Source: Cryphonectria parasitica EP155
Taxonomy: Eukaryota; Ascomycota; Sordariomycetes; Diaporthales; Cryphonectriaceae
Assembly: GCF_011745365.1 (NCBI RefSeq)
Contig: NW_024468910.1
Span: forward strand, 2,632,068 to 2,696,067
Direction: 5' to 3'
DNA length: 64,000 nt
The notes beneath the pieces were generated by a model. That model was not told the origin of the DNA, ran no database searches, and saw nothing but the letters and a program-made list of their open reading frames with translations. This document shows positions 28,631 to 40,513 of the stretch, piece after piece; the stretch's first letter is position 1; each line of letters begins with the position of its first letter. The position numbers and the translations under genes were made by a program.

Positions 28631-31196
28631 TCAGGCGGTGCCTTCGGGGTTGTCCTGGGCAATGACAGGCGCCTTGCCGCCGCCGCCCTGGATAGTCTCC
28701 CACGCCTTACCCGCCTTGTCCGTCGTCCAGCTCCATGCCTTGCCGAACTTATCCTTGGCCCAGTCCAGGGCCCCCTTGGCGGAATCGCCAATGCTCCCGA
28801 GCAGGTCTTTATCCCCTTCGCTGGGAGGGTCAACGCCGACGGGGGCCGACACTTGGCCTGTGGCGACGGGGTCCACGCCGAGAGCTATGGAGGGAGAAGA
28901 TGGGGAGGTGTCAGAGGAAGGTGGTGTCGGTGTCGGTGTCGGTGTCGGGGTGAGGGTGTAGCTGGTTACGGGGTCGGCGGGGACTTCGATGGCGGGGACC
29001 TCGTCGTGTAGGCCGGTGGTCTGTAGTGGGAGGCGAAGAGTGCCGTTGTTAGGGGCCGGGGTGAGGCCGATCGAGTCACAGAGGATATTGTAGACTTCGA
29101 TGTTTTCTAAGGCGCGCGTGTGTGTGTCAGTTCAGCTAGCACATTGGGATGCTCGATGTTCTGGTTGGAAAGGCCAAAAAGGGAGGGCTTTTGAGGGGGA
29201 GGGGTTCCAAACTCACGGAATGGCTCGACCCTGCTGCCCGGCTGGTGAGGAAAAGCAGGGCCGCGTGCGATGAAGATGGCTCGCATCAGAGGGTGTTCGT
29301 GATCGTATCCGTGCAGGCCTTGTGGGTGGTACACCTTGTTGTTCGCTTTGGCGTCTTCAATATCGAACTCCTTCTTGTCGACGATGGCCCAGCCGGTCTT
29401 TGGGATGATCCAGAGCGGCGCGATGCGCTCATTGTTAGAGAAGTGGTACCGTTCAGGCATGTTCACGTCGCGAAGATAGACGTCGAAGTTGGGGTTGGTG
29501 TTGGCCTTGTCAAGGAGGCCCTGGTACATTTCGTCGAGATCAGAGGGGTCCTTGGGTCGCAGGCCGACCAGGGGCCAGCCGTCAATGTGGTCCACCTTGC
29601 TAAGGTCCACGAGGTCTTCCATCTGGATCATCCGAGACACATCAGTCGTGGCCATGCCGTGGTCCGACACGACAATCACATTGACGATGTCGGTCAGATT
29701 CCGCGCTTCCAATCCGAGAAAGATGTCGTCGAGCATCGTGTCAGCGTTCTGGATCGTGGAGCGTATCTCGGTACTATTGGGCCCAAACTTGTGGCCATCG
29801 GCATCGACGTTTGGCACGTAGGCTGCGATCAGCTGCGGCCTCATGTCCTCAGTCCTGGCATGCGGGTCCTCCAGACCAGGCCTGTCTAGAAATTCAAAGA
29901 TCCTTGCGACCTTGTTGGACAGCTTCTCTCGGCCGTTGTACTGGTCGATGAAGGCAGGCTCGACCCCGCCGAGATGAGCCTCGCTGCCAGGCCACATGTG
30001 GATCGCGGTTCGGATGCCGTGCTGCTCTGCTGTGACCCAAAACGGCTCCCCATTCCACCATTTCGACTGCATGCTGACATCCGTGTCTGTATAGTAGAAC
30101 TCCTGTTGCAGTTTGGGGTCCCAGAAGCTGTTTGCCACAACTCCGTGGGCTTCTGGGTACAGGCCCGTGGCCAGGGTGAAGTGATTCTGGAGGCAGAGAA
30201 AGGAGAGGTCAGCTAGAAGCTCAGTTGCAAATGGGATAAACCAAAGCGAGAAGAGAAAGAAAAGAAAAAACCCACAGGAAATGTGACGCTCGGAAAGGAC
30301 GGGTTCATATACAATGGCGACACGCCCTCTTTGACGAAAGCGTTCAGCCTCGGAGTCAAACCTCGTTGGAGGAAATCTGCCCTGAACCCGTCTAGGCTGA
30401 TGATGAGCGTGGTGGGCGCAAAGAGCGCAGTGCCGTTGCTGACAAGAGTCTGCGCCTTGAACGCTGTGTTCTTGACAGACATCTTCCAGGCCACAAATGC
30501 CAAGACCGCAAAGGCCGCCGCGATCGAGACGTAGATCAAGGTCCATCGCCAACGATCCCTCCTCCGCTGTCTCTTTGCATCCGCCAAATATCGAAGACCG
30601 CGCCTGTCGAGCTCGTCGCTGTCCTCTCTATCGCTACAGCCAGCCGAGCTGCCCGTCTTGAGCCCGCCCTCCTCCAGCTCAAACATCAGCTCCCCGTCCT
30701 CGCCCTCGTGTGCCTTCTCCAGCAGCCTCTCCTTCTTCTCCCTCCTCCTCTGCCGCCGCTGCTTCCTGGCCTCGCCCCGCAGGTTCTCCGTCGATACCTG
30801 CTGCGACAGAGGATGGCTTTCTGAAGGGCTGATGGACCGGCTGCCTGCACTCCGAGGGCGACCACCACCGCCGCTGCTCCCAGACGAGAAGAGGTTGATG
30901 GGCGCCCGGATGGACAAACCCGACACTTTACGCTTCTGGCTTGACCCCCTGCGCTCACGCTCCTGGCGCCTGCGCGCGTCGGTCACGAGCTGGTCCATCT
31001 CTTCTTCCTCGAGCAGGACGATCCGGTCGTGGGCGCGCAGCTCGCGGCTGTTGCGGGCGCGGGCCTGGCGCTCGTCATCGTCGCTGTCCGAGTCCTGGTC
31101 GCTGCGGAGGGAGTTGGCGTCTGGGTCGTAGCTCTTGGCCGAGAGGAGGGAGCTGTTGGGGGACTTGGGCCGGTTGAGAGGTTTGAGGAGAGGCAT
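28631..31196 (-). CDS. Type I phosphodiesterase / nucleotide pyrophosphatase (ENPP-like)
   Basis: Three exons (31196-30276, 30186-29217, 29106-28631, minus strand) with introns of 89 and 109 nt give 788 aa. A basic, disordered cytosolic tail precedes one membrane helix at about 218-238 (type II topology). The catalytic domain starts with LIISLDGFR (metal Asp269) and has the nucleophile region SVTFPNHFT, with Thr305 just before the first splice junction. Later come VDADGHKFGP, VVSDHGM and HGYDHEHP, the remaining metal ligands. FQNIEVYNILCD closes the fold. A Pro-Thr linker and a Trp/Lys/Ala-rich helix (DWAKDKFGKAWSWTTDK) follow. ENPP enzymes cleave nucleotide pyrophosphate or phosphodiester bonds outside the cytosol, often to scavenge phosphate. 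The vacuole or cell surface is the probable site. Confidence 0.92.
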
Positions 31197-32514
31197 TGTC
31201 GTCGTCGTGGGTGGTCTTTGATTGAGAGTCGAGGATGGGGTGTCGGAGGAGTTGTTCGGTTCTCTATTTGCGCGCGGCTTGCGCCCGCCAGCAGCTTGGA
31301 AGGGAGAGGGAGCACCTAGAAGATGATAATGGTATGCATGGCAAGTTGGAACACTTGAGGAGAGATGATTGTGATGCAAAAAAAATTAGAGGTTCTTGAT
31401 TTCAGGGGGGAAGGAGAGAAAGGACTTATTTTACTTGCGAATTGCGTCTCCAATCTCTGTGACGCTGAATGCGTTATCAAGGTGGGTCAGGGTCAGGGCA
31501 GATGATGATGGATGGGCAGACATAGTCTAGTGCAATACAGCCCCCCCCCCCTCCCCCTGGTCCACTCAATCACATCTGGGCTGATCCCGGGGGCCGAGTA
31601 CAGGGTAGTCAGCACTCAGCCTTGCTGGTGACGAATCTCCTTCTGCCATACTTATATAATACCCTCTTCTTCACTTTTGATCATTCATGAAGACACTTGC
31701 TAGGTGGCTGAAGCTTCAATTCCTTTGTATTTCCCCCTCGACAAAGATTCTCTCTTCAATCTAGCTCTTTGGCTCTCTGACCAAGGCAAGAAAATAATGA
31801 TTTATGGTGCAGCCAGTCATCCTTAGTGGGTCGCTAACATCGAGCCTCCCATCATCACAATATAACAGGTACGTACAAGAGACACGGTATGTCTTAATTC
31901 AGAAATCATATTCAAAATGAAAAAATTATTCTATATTCCTAGGTCAGAAGACTAGACAGCCATACCCTGATGCACTTTACCTGGGCCAAGGCAACACTGC
32001 TGTCAGTTGCAATCTCGGGCTCGACAGTGAGAAATCCAGACATCTTGAGTATCCCGCCCAAGTAATCAAAAACATCATTCAGGGAACTAAATAGTCACTT
32101 TATGTTAAATAATCAATAGTTAAGACCCCAAATACTGTAAAATCTAGAATTGCTTTGATACATGTCATGCCTTCTCACTACTCGCAGACCCTCCTATAAA
32201 TAGACAGGCTTGCATGCGCCAAGATCTGAGCCCGAGACTGCATTAGACTGGACTTGTCCTTGACTTGGCAGTGGGAGATTCCAATACAACAACCATTTCG
32301 AGCAGTACTATGTAATACCTCATCAACAGAGGTATTAATAATCCGTTGCCTCTCTCTCGAAAAATTGCAAAGACTCCTGAAAGCATGTCAAGTCTCAACA
32401 GATCTTGCTCAGTTTCCAAGGCAGTTGCTGAATCAGTCAATCCATACATATATATATATATATATCAGCAGTGAAATTCATGTAGCACGGACTTTCTTAT
32501 GCCATGCTGCTGCT

Positions 32515-32590
<76 letters not shown>

Positions 32591-32750
32591 CCAGTAAGAA
32601 ACAGGTAGCTATGGACAAAGTCTGCGAGAAGAGTAAGAGTAGCTACCTGGAGACGTCTCGTGTCTCCGGGACAGTGATCTCGAAATCAGCACCTACAAGT
32701 AATGAGTCGTTTCCTTTTTCCCTCTCCTTGTTCTACCTCGATCTTCCCTT
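31197..32750. other. Intergenic region with microsatellites
   Basis: It holds the upstream region of the phosphodiesterase gene and the 3' side of the DUF6594 gene. A C-run lies at 31541-31551 and a (TA)n tract at about 32447-32464. No gene recognised. Confidence 0.55.
32516..32588. repeat. (CT)n microsatellite, about 36 units
   Basis: An uninterrupted CT dinucleotide run of about 73 bp, ending in a short C-run. It lies 163 bp beyond the DUF6594 stop codon. The open reading frame that crosses it is an artefact. Confidence 0.97.
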
Positions 32751-33905
32751 TCAACTAGAAGCCACGACTGCGGCCATGCCATTATTCCCACCGCCCGCAA
32801 AATCTCCACTTATAAAAACAACAAGAACAGCTGCGTATGCCGCACAAGCACCAAAAATCTCGACCCTGCTCGCTGTCGTCATCGCCCGCAGCGAAACCGC
32901 AAATACCACAGTGAACAGGGCGATCAGGCCGATGCTCAGCTGCGGGTGTGACGAGTTTGTGTGATAGAGCGCATAAATGGGCAAGAATAACAACATGATG
33001 GCCGTGAGCGTCGTGATCAGCGAGGCCACGAGCTTGACACGCTCGTACGAGTAGTACCAGATCTTATCTGGTACCAGGTGCGAGATCATCGTTGTTCCCG
33101 GTGGGAGCGATGATGACGGTGAAGAAGAAGAAGAAGAAGACAAAGAGGAGACTGTGTTGTACTGGGGCAGCACGGGGGGCGGCTTGGTCCGGAAGAGGCG
33201 TGGCAGGGTCATATGGAGGAGCCGCGTGAGCACGTCTGGTTCGTCGCGACCTGTCAAAGAAACATAGTCGGAACCGCGGATGTGTGCCGTGCTCATTCTG
33301 AGGGGATATAGGGACGAGCTGGCTCCAGAAAGCATGGGGTATGTTGAGGGTGCGTTTCCTCCCGATGGTGTCAATGTCGTTGCTGATTTCCGGGGAGCCC
33401 TGTGGAAGTAGCTGGACATGGCCGTCATGGTCTCCTGAGAGGGCAGGTGGAGCGCGATCAGACTTGACTCCCGGATCAAAGCTTCTTGGTACTCCTTCAG
33501 CGTGGCCCGGATCCTCATTGCGAGGTCCATCCTTTCCCTCCACATCTTGTCAGGCTGCGTCCTCGTTACGGCACCATGGTCGGCTGGCGCCGAGTGAAAG
33601 GCCGCCTTTTCAAATTCCTCCCAACTCCCTGCACATCTTCGGATCCAGGAGCGGTGCTCCCTCGCGTCTGGTCTGTTATCGTTCTCGATGTCGAGGCTGT
33701 CCTGCATGTCGTAGCCATCTTGCTGTGCCTGGAGGTGCGAGAGTTCGCTCTGGTAGTACAAAATGTTCCTCGTGGAGAGTTTGTCGAAGCGCTTGTAGAC
33801 TACAGACTTGTGGTCATCATCGGTGACGATGAAGCTGGCAAGTGAGCCGAAACCAGAGACATAAGTCTGGGGCGTGGCTTCTGGTGATCCTGATGCTGAT
33901 GCCAT
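32751..33905 (-). CDS. DUF6594 membrane protein
   Basis: A single exon of 384 aa, starting at the ATG at 33905. The N-terminal part has the family pattern: GFGSLASFI--D-D, YKRFDKLSTRNILYYQSEL, an acidic coiled-coil-like stretch, then a Trp-containing WEEFE block and a charged helix with EYQEALIRES. After a Ser-rich linker, three hydrophobic segments fall at about 290-310, 323-342 and 348-367, the usual C-terminal three-helix bundle. DUF6594 proteins are common in Pezizomycotina and often amplified. Their function is not known. The intergenic region on its 5' side is shared with the RfeG-like gene. No motif suggests an enzyme. Confidence 0.87.
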   Translation of the reverse strand: MASASGSPEATPQTYVSGFGSLASFIVTDDDHKSVVYKRFDKLSTRNILYYQSELSHLQAQQDGYDMQDSLDIENDNRPDAREHRSWIRRCAGSWEEFEKAAFHSAPADHGAVTRTQPDKMWRERMDLAMRIRATLKEYQEALIRESSLIALHLPSQETMTAMSSYFHRAPRKSATTLTPSGGNAPSTYPMLSGASSSLYPLRMSTAHIRGSDYVSLTGRDEPDVLTRLLHMTLPRLFRTKPPPVLPQYNTVSSLSSSSSSSPSSSLPPGTTMISHLVPDKIWYYSYERVKLVASLITTLTAIMLLFLPIYALYHTNSSHPQLSIGLIALFTVVFAVSLRAMTTASRVEIFGACAAYAAVLVVFISGDFAGGGNNGMAAVVASS

Positions 33906-34663
33906 GTGTGGTTGGCTGGGAATGATAGCATCGATGGCTTGCTGGCAGCCTGTGAAATCGCTCGGTGAGCAACCGTCTCGAAAATATTGGTTCTTGTAAT
34001 TATAATGAGGCTGTCACTGCAGATGAGCTCTGCCTGTAAAATCCAGGCTTTACGTGCGCGTACGTGCTAATTGTCATGCAGGACCACGAAGATGTATATT
34101 ATGGCTCACACATTAAGCTCCAGCATGCGCGGCTTACAGGATAACTCTTAGTCTCATGCGTCTTATAGGTTCACGGCACAGCCACGAGAGGGGCTCCAAA
34201 GTGCACTTCTCCATGCCCAAAACACAGCATAGGTGCCCAAAGTGATCTGAAGTGAAGCCCAACGGACCGAATGCTTACATACAGCCTGTAATACTGTGTA
34301 ACCTCTTGGCCTTGTACTCACAAACACTCAGATATAAGCCGAGTCTGCCCGGATCACAATTTTGGTTTCTTGTGATGTTGTCGTTCTCTTCTTCTGAACC
34401 TTCTCTTAATCACCGGATAGTATAGAAAGGTTCAGTCTTACTGCATGCTAATAACTCCAACCGTTTCTTGTAATTGCAGTTATAGATTTTTCCATTCTCT
34501 TCTTTTCTCGTCACCACCATCTTCTGCCTCAACCAAAGAAAGTGATCTGAGCGAATCCCCTACTATAAATTCCTCTCAGGAGCAGATTGACCTTGCTTCC
34601 AGAGAAAAAAAATACCAAAAGACACAGATGTTTCAAATTTGTTAGAAAGAAAGGAGAATTGCA
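33906..34663. other. Divergent promoter region, DUF6594 / RfeG-like
   Basis: 758 bp upstream of both genes. No additional gene. The 3' half is T/C-rich towards the RfeG-like start, which is common in fungal promoters. Confidence 0.6.
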
Positions 34664-35607
34664 ATGCAGAACGAATATTTCGTGCCTAGAGATGGCATTG
34701 ACCGCGAGGTCATCACGGCGGATATATGCCGCTACCTGGGCAACGATGCCCTCGTCCGCCCAGGAACGTATGAAGAACCACAGACGGGCCAAGTCCTGCA
34801 AGGCTTCATCATCAAGAGCTCGCAACCTCTCACTGGCGAGATGGTACAGCAGCTGAAAGCCGACTCCGCACGGTGGCGGCAGGATGGAAGCGGCAGGGGT
34901 ATGTTCGTGATAACTCTGAAAAGGGATGTCATATTTGTTGTATCGCGGACCAAAATTACTGACTGGTTGCTTTTCCATTTCGTCATAGCAACGCAACAAC
35001 AACAACACCAGCAGCAGCAGCAGCAGCAACCTTCACAAAACGGTTATTATGCTGCCCGACCAAGTACTGTATCTTCGCCAGTATCTCCATACATCACGTC
35101 CGGCACTCTCGGTTCATCCTCAGCCTATGTTAGTAGCATTCAACCGGTTACATATTTCGGTGGTTGGACCCTAGGCTCGGCCTCTAGGGAGCGGGAGGCT
35201 AGGGAACGCGCAGTCGACCGCGCATTGAACAGTACTGCTACTTCTGCAGGAAACAGTTCACAAGTAGCCGCCGGCGGGCTGGGGACGTCCTCGCGTTCCT
35301 CCATAGTCAACGGCACGCTGGGTGCAGATGGTGAGTCAAATTGTCATCGGTCTTTGGCGTGAAACGGGTCATCGAAACGAGAGTGGTGGCTGACAGAAGG
35401 GGCACATGACAAGCTATGAGGGCGTCCTTCAGACAACGGCTTGAGGACCTCGACTGCGAGTGGGAGAGGGGACAGGTCGTGTGGGAGAACATGGCCGAGG
35501 ACGAACGACAGCGGCGGAGAGACGAGCTAGAGAGGGCAAGACAGGATTACGAGAGGAGTCGTCAGGCCATCATTTCTCAGATCTCGAACCTGAGGACCTC
35601 GAGGTGA
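34664..35607 (+). CDS. RfeG-like fungal protein
   Basis: Three exons (34664-34898, 34989-35330, 35414-35607) with introns of 90 and 83 nt give 256 aa. The N-terminus has the conserved EYFVPRDGIDREVITADI, RYLGNDALVRPG and LKADSARW blocks that I associate with proteins annotated as transcription factor RfeG in Aspergillus and other Pezizomycotina. Exon 2 opens with a Gln-rich run (residues 79-92). The end is a charged helix, MRASFRQRLEDLD--WERGQVVWENM, reached by an AAG acceptor at 35413. No known DNA-binding fold is visible, so the transcription-factor label is family usage rather than evidence. Intron 1 is a multiple of three and has no stop, so retention would add 30 mostly hydrophobic residues in frame. 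Confidence 0.83.
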
Positions 35608-36016
35608 AAAGAAGAAGAGAGGAAAGGGGAGGGGGAAGGGAAGGGGAAGTAGGGTGGTCTTTTGCGCACATTATTCTCGATTTGACCATTGATAGAGTGA
35701 CTGATGAACAGCGGATGAAACAGGGGGAAGCAGAAGGACATTGTAGAAGGAAAAGTGTGATGCGAAGCCACGCTTTGGTAAATTTTGTACATAAGCCTTT
35801 TAACTCAGTTAAATGGAAACTTTGTGATAATCATCAGCCCAACGTCAAGAATACACTTATGCAGTGGGTGTGATTATTTGGGCTCATATTTTCATGGCTT
35901 CGAGGACATTCGCTTGCAGTGATCGCTCACTTGCATGTTCTAGACGGGATTTCGACAAGATGGTCAAGGCAAGTAATGAACTCTTCTTTCCCCTTTGTCC
36001 CAGGTCTATCATTTTA
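35608..36016. other. Convergent intergenic region
   Basis: About 410 bp between the RfeG-like and IVD stop codons. Nothing recognised. Confidence 0.6.
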
Positions 36017-37468
36017 TCACCTAGAGTAGCTCGCATATTCCTTGTTGAAAGCCCGGCCTATCACCATGCGCCTCACCTCTGATGTGCCAGCACCAATCTC
36101 GTAGAGTTTTGCACTGTAAGTTGGGGGGTTTCTGGTTAGCAAAGGACATGCTCAAAACAATATGCCACCCGCCAAGCACAGTGAAGCTTACTCTCTCAAT
36201 ATCCTCGAGGCGGGCATTTCTTCCACGTAGCCCATCCCACCGAGCACCTGTATGCAGTCAAGGCCACACTCTGTCGCTCTCTCCGCCGCATAGAGGATAG
36301 CACCCGCACAGTCCTGCGTCCTGATGACCCCTTCCTCATCGACCACCCTGGCTGTGGCGTACGTGTAGGCCCTGCTCGCCTGGTACTTTGTGTACATATC
36401 CGCCAGCCTGCCCTGCACGGCCTGAAAGGTGCCTATGGGCTGGCCAAACTGCTTTCTAGTGTGGGCAAAGGGAAGCGCCACGTCCAGGGCCGCCTGCATC
36501 AGACCCAAGGGCCCTGCGCTGAGCACCAGCCTTTCGAGGTCGAGGCCCTCCATCAGCACGCGCACGCCGCCGTTAATTTTGCCCAGCACATTGGCATCCG
36601 GCACGAACACGCCGTCAAAGACCAGCTCGCCAGTGTTGCTGCCCCGCATGCCCATCTTGTCGAGCTTCCTCGCGCACGCGAAGCCCTTGGCGCCTTCTGT
36701 CTCGACGATAAAGGCCGTGATGCCTTTGCTCCCGGCGTCAGGCTCCGTCTTGGCGTACACGACGATGAAGTGTGCGTCAGGGCCGTTGGTGATCCACATC
36801 TTGCTCCCGTCCAGGACGTAGCCACCATCAACCTTCTTGGCCGTGGTGCGCATGCTCACAACGTCGCTGCCGGCGCCGCTCTCGCTCATAGCCAGGGCGC
36901 CGACCTTCTCGCCGGCGATCAGCCCGGGCAGAAAGCGGGCCTTCTGGTCAGCCGAGCCATTGAGCTGCAGCTGGTTGACGCACAGCTGGCTGTGGGCGGC
37001 GTAGCTGAGTGCTATGGAACCAGAGGCGCGCGACAGCTCCTCCATGACCACACAGTGCGCCTGGTAGCCCAGGGCCAGGCCGCCGACGTCCTCATCCGCC
37101 GTGATGCCCAAGAAGCCCGCATCACCCAGCTTAGCCCACATCTCTGGGGGGAAGTTGTTGGTCCTGTCGACTGCGGCGGCGACATCGGGATTGATCTCGC
37201 GCCGGGTGAATTCTTGCACGCGCTCGCGAAGTTCGTCCAGGTCGGCCTGGGTGGGCGGGACAAAGCCCTGGGGGTGCTTGGAAGAAGAAGTGGTCGAGGC
37301 ATATCTTCTTGAGGATTTTGATAACGAGAGGGCATCAGCTGCTGGGGAAGATTGAAGGGAAGAATGAGAGTGGAGGAGTAGAGGGAAAGAAGACGAAGAG
37401 GATCTCGTCAAAGGCCGCCTCGCTGGGCGGACCAGACTGTGTAATAATAGTACTCTTGGGGAGGACAT
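36017..37468 (-). CDS. ivdA: Isovaleryl-CoA dehydrogenase, mitochondrial
   Basis: Two exons (37468-36192, 36113-36017, minus strand) with a 78-nt GTAAGC intron give 457 aa. The first 55 or so residues are Arg/Ser-rich without acids, as in a mitochondrial presequence. The dehydrogenase body has [13 protein letters not shown], the FAD loop [11 protein letters not shown] (193-203), [21 protein letters not shown] and [14 protein letters not shown], where Glu312 lies at the IVD-specific catalytic base position. Splicing rebuilds [21 protein letters not shown], split across the junction. It oxidises isovaleryl-CoA to 3-methylcrotonyl-CoA in leucine breakdown, passing electrons to ETF. It is divergent from the gene for the next enzyme in the pathway (38005). 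Confidence 0.95.
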
Positions 37469-38004
37469 TGTGTTGGAGGGATAATGGAGCTAACCCAGTA
37501 ACCAAGCGACTCAGTAAGTCAGTTCATGTGTATGGAAGGAGAAGAAGAAAAAAGAAGAGCAGCAGATTATCATAGATGAGGCCGAAATTGGCGAGTGAGG
37601 GTGAGTTGCAGTGAGTTGAGGCAGGTGCATACTGCAGTCGCGTAGGCTCGGCATAACGATGAACCAGCGAAACCCCCGGATTGTCAACTAGCGGATGACG
37701 TCGCTTAAACGCGGGCCGAGGATGGAGAATCTGGGGTAGTAAGTGTTTACACTAGTAAATTTACAGTACATTACAGTACGTTAGTACATGTAGAATAAAA
37801 GGAGAAGGTGCGTGCAGTGGGCGGCGGCTCTAGGATTCTCAACGTCGTCACCGGATCTCGGGACAAGCTTCCTCTTGTCCTTGTCCTCAGCAACGTGCCC
37901 ACTACTTTTTCCTTCTCTTCCTTTCTGTTCTTCTTCATGTTCTGCTCAATGTAACAAGGTCTGCTTCACGGGGAAACGAGCCTCGACACTCCCCAGCCCA
38001 AACA
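37469..38004. promoter_or_regulatory. Divergent promoter shared by ivdA and mccB
   Basis: 536 bp between two start codons of one pathway. A CRE/bZIP-like TGACGTCG lies at 37696-37703, near the middle. At 37745-37790 there is a cluster of TTTAC and AGTAC repeats. A pyrimidine-rich stretch precedes the mccB start. Co-regulation is an inference from the layout and is known for leucine genes in Aspergillus nidulans. Confidence 0.6.
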
Positions 38005-40047
38005 ATGCCGTTGTCCATTCGAGGCTCAAGACGAGTCATCATCCCCACAATAGCCCGTCCCTCGTCGTCCTCGTCGACCCACCCCCTCCTCAAGCACAAT
38101 CCCTATTGCCCTGCTGCTGTCTCTAGGGTGGTACTGGTGCGTAGTGCAAGCACGAGACCCCTCTTCACAAGTTGTCCTCCTAGACAAAATGAAAGGGCCC
38201 CTCCTCAGAGCCAGAACAGCACCACCAGACGCACCATCGCGACCTTTACGCCTCCGTACCAAGCCCAGGCCATCTCCACGATCCAGACCGTCGTCGACCC
38301 CTCCAGCGATGACTTCAAGGAGAACCAGCGCGCTATGGACGAGGCCATGGCCCGCCTCACCGAGCTGACCCGCAAGGCATCAGAAGGAGGCCCACCAAAG
38401 GCCAGGGAGAAACACATTGCGCGCGGGAAGATGCTGCCGAGGGATCGTGTCACTGCCCTGATCGACCCAGGGACGACGTTCATGGAGCTGAGCCCGCTCG
38501 CGGGCCACGAGCTATACCCTGAGGCGGAGGTGCCCGCGGCGGGGATCATCACGGGGGTGGGCGTCGTCGAGGGTGTCACCTGCGTAATTGTCGCCAACGA
38601 CAGCACCGTCAAGGGAGGGACTTACTATCCCGTCACTGTGAAGAAGCATCTGCGCGCACAGGCTGTGGCGCAGGAGAACAGACTCCCGTGAGGAAGAACA
38701 AGACCCGCCCTCCAGTCCCCTTGAACGCCTTCCCTTGGCTGTGGTTGATCCAAGAGCTAACAATGGAATGTCTGTGTGTTCCGTTTTTGCCCCAAATATA
38801 GGTGCATCTACCTTGTCGACTCGGGCGGTGCCAACCTCCCACATCAGGCAGACGTCTTTCCAGACCGCGATCACTTCGGCCGCATCTTCTACAACCAGGC
38901 GCGTATGTCCGCCGCTGGCATCCCTCAAATCTCCGTCGTCATGGGACCCTGCACCGCCGGTGGCGCCTACGTTCCTGCCATGTCCGACGAGAGCATCATC
39001 GTCCAGGAGCAAGGGCACATCTTTCTCGCCGGCCCGCCCCTCGTCAAGGCCGCCACGGGCGAGTCCGTGAGCGCCGAGGACCTGGGCGGCGGCAAGATGC
39101 ACAGCAGCGTATCCGGCGTGACGGACTACCTCGCCGTGGACGATGCACACGCCCTCGTGCTGGCCAGGCGGTGCGTGAGCAACCTAAACTGGCCCAGCCG
39201 GACCACCAGTCCAGCAGCGGCCGCCAAGGAGGGCGAGGGGTTTAGCGAGCCACTCTATCCTCCTTCCGAGCTGCTAGGCATCGCCTCGACGAACCTACGC
39301 AGGCCGCTGCCCATCCACGAGGTCATCGCCAGAATCGTCGACGGTTCTGCCTTTGCCGAGTTCAAGCGCGACTACGGCACAACCCTGGTGACGGGCTTTG
39401 CGCACATCTATGGGCAGCAGGTTGGCATTGTCGCCAACAACGGGATCCTCTTTTCCGCGTCAGCGCTCAAGGGCGCCCACTTCATCCAACTGTGCGGTCA
39501 GCGCGGCATCCCGCTCGTCTTCCTGCAGAACATCAGCGGCTTCATGGTCGGCACCGACGCCGAGAGGGAAGGGATTGCTAAGAACGGTGCCAAGTTGGTC
39601 ACAGCCGTTGCCTGTGCCGACGTGCCCAAGTTCACTGTTGTCGTCGGCGGGAGCTACGGCGCGGGCAACTACGGTATGTGTGGCCGTGCCTACTCGCCCA
39701 GGTTCCTCTGGATGTGGCCCAACGCGAGGATAGGCGTCATGGGAGGTGAGCAGCTTGCGGCCGTGATGGAGACGGTCGGCAAGACTGTAGACGTGGGTCT
39801 CAAGGACAGGATCGAGAAAGAGAGCGATGCTGTCTTCTCGAGTGCCCGGCTATGGGTGAGTAGACTCTTTTCCCCTCTTCGACGCCCCCTGTAGTCCAGG
39901 TTGCTGACTGGCAAATCGATCAAGGATGACGGTGTGATCCCGCCACAGCATACACGCAGGTATCTCGGATTTGGTCTAAAGGCTGCCATGTCAGGCCGGA
40001 ATGAGGTCAAGCCTGGCGATACCAAGTTTGGCGTGTTCAGAATGTAG
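38005..40047 (+). CDS. mccB: 3-methylcrotonyl-CoA carboxylase beta subunit, mitochondrial
   Basis: Three exons (38005-38687, 38802-39855, 39925-40047) with introns of 114 and 69 nt give 619 aa, slightly longer than usual because of a roughly 90-residue Ser/Arg-rich leader that fits a mitochondrial presequence. The acetyl-CoA carboxyltransferase halves are clear: [27 protein letters not shown] (over intron 1), [17 protein letters not shown], then [26 protein letters not shown] and [13 protein letters not shown]. The end [10 protein letters not shown] is typical. This non-biotin subunit transfers the carboxyl group from biotin on the alpha subunit to 3-methylcrotonyl-CoA, the step after IVD. 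The alpha subunit gene is not in this window. Confidence 0.95.
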
Positions 40048-40513
40048 ATGGTAAATCAGAACCCCTTGAGAAGACGACACTTTCGCAGGAAACACTGAAC
40101 GTCCTCGAGTCACCACCACTCTGGTGATGTGATGGAAGCCTGTTACTCACCGCGCAGCGGTCCTGTCTCATAGCTTATGGTCACCCAACAAATTATATCA
40201 AATTGATCCGTGCCCCCCAAAGTCAACGCCAATGCTGGTGAATTGCGACGCCCACCGGTTGAGTGAGTGAACTGTCGTTACACTGCCACGAGAAGTTTCT
40301 ATAAATTGCACGATCTTGGGCTGCCTTTGCTCGGTCTTCCTTTCTCGAGTCCCACCACGACCAACGGTTATGCCTCAAGTCGTTTTCTTTTGCAAGCACG
40401 CAGAAGGAATATTGGCAGCCCACTTCTCTCGAGAGTGAATCAATTTGCTCGTCCTGGCATCACGTCCCATTCCAGCAGACCCAACACACACACACGCCTA
40501 CCCAGCCGCAATA
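40048..40513. other. Intergenic, between two + strand genes
   Basis: About 470 bp with the mccB 3' region and the upstream region of the next gene, ending in a short CACACA run before the start codon. Nothing else seen. Confidence 0.6.

Noticed and set aside
32254..32964. 236-aa + strand frame running through the CT tract
   Set aside because: Low complexity from (CT)n and overlap with the DUF6594 gene on the other strand.
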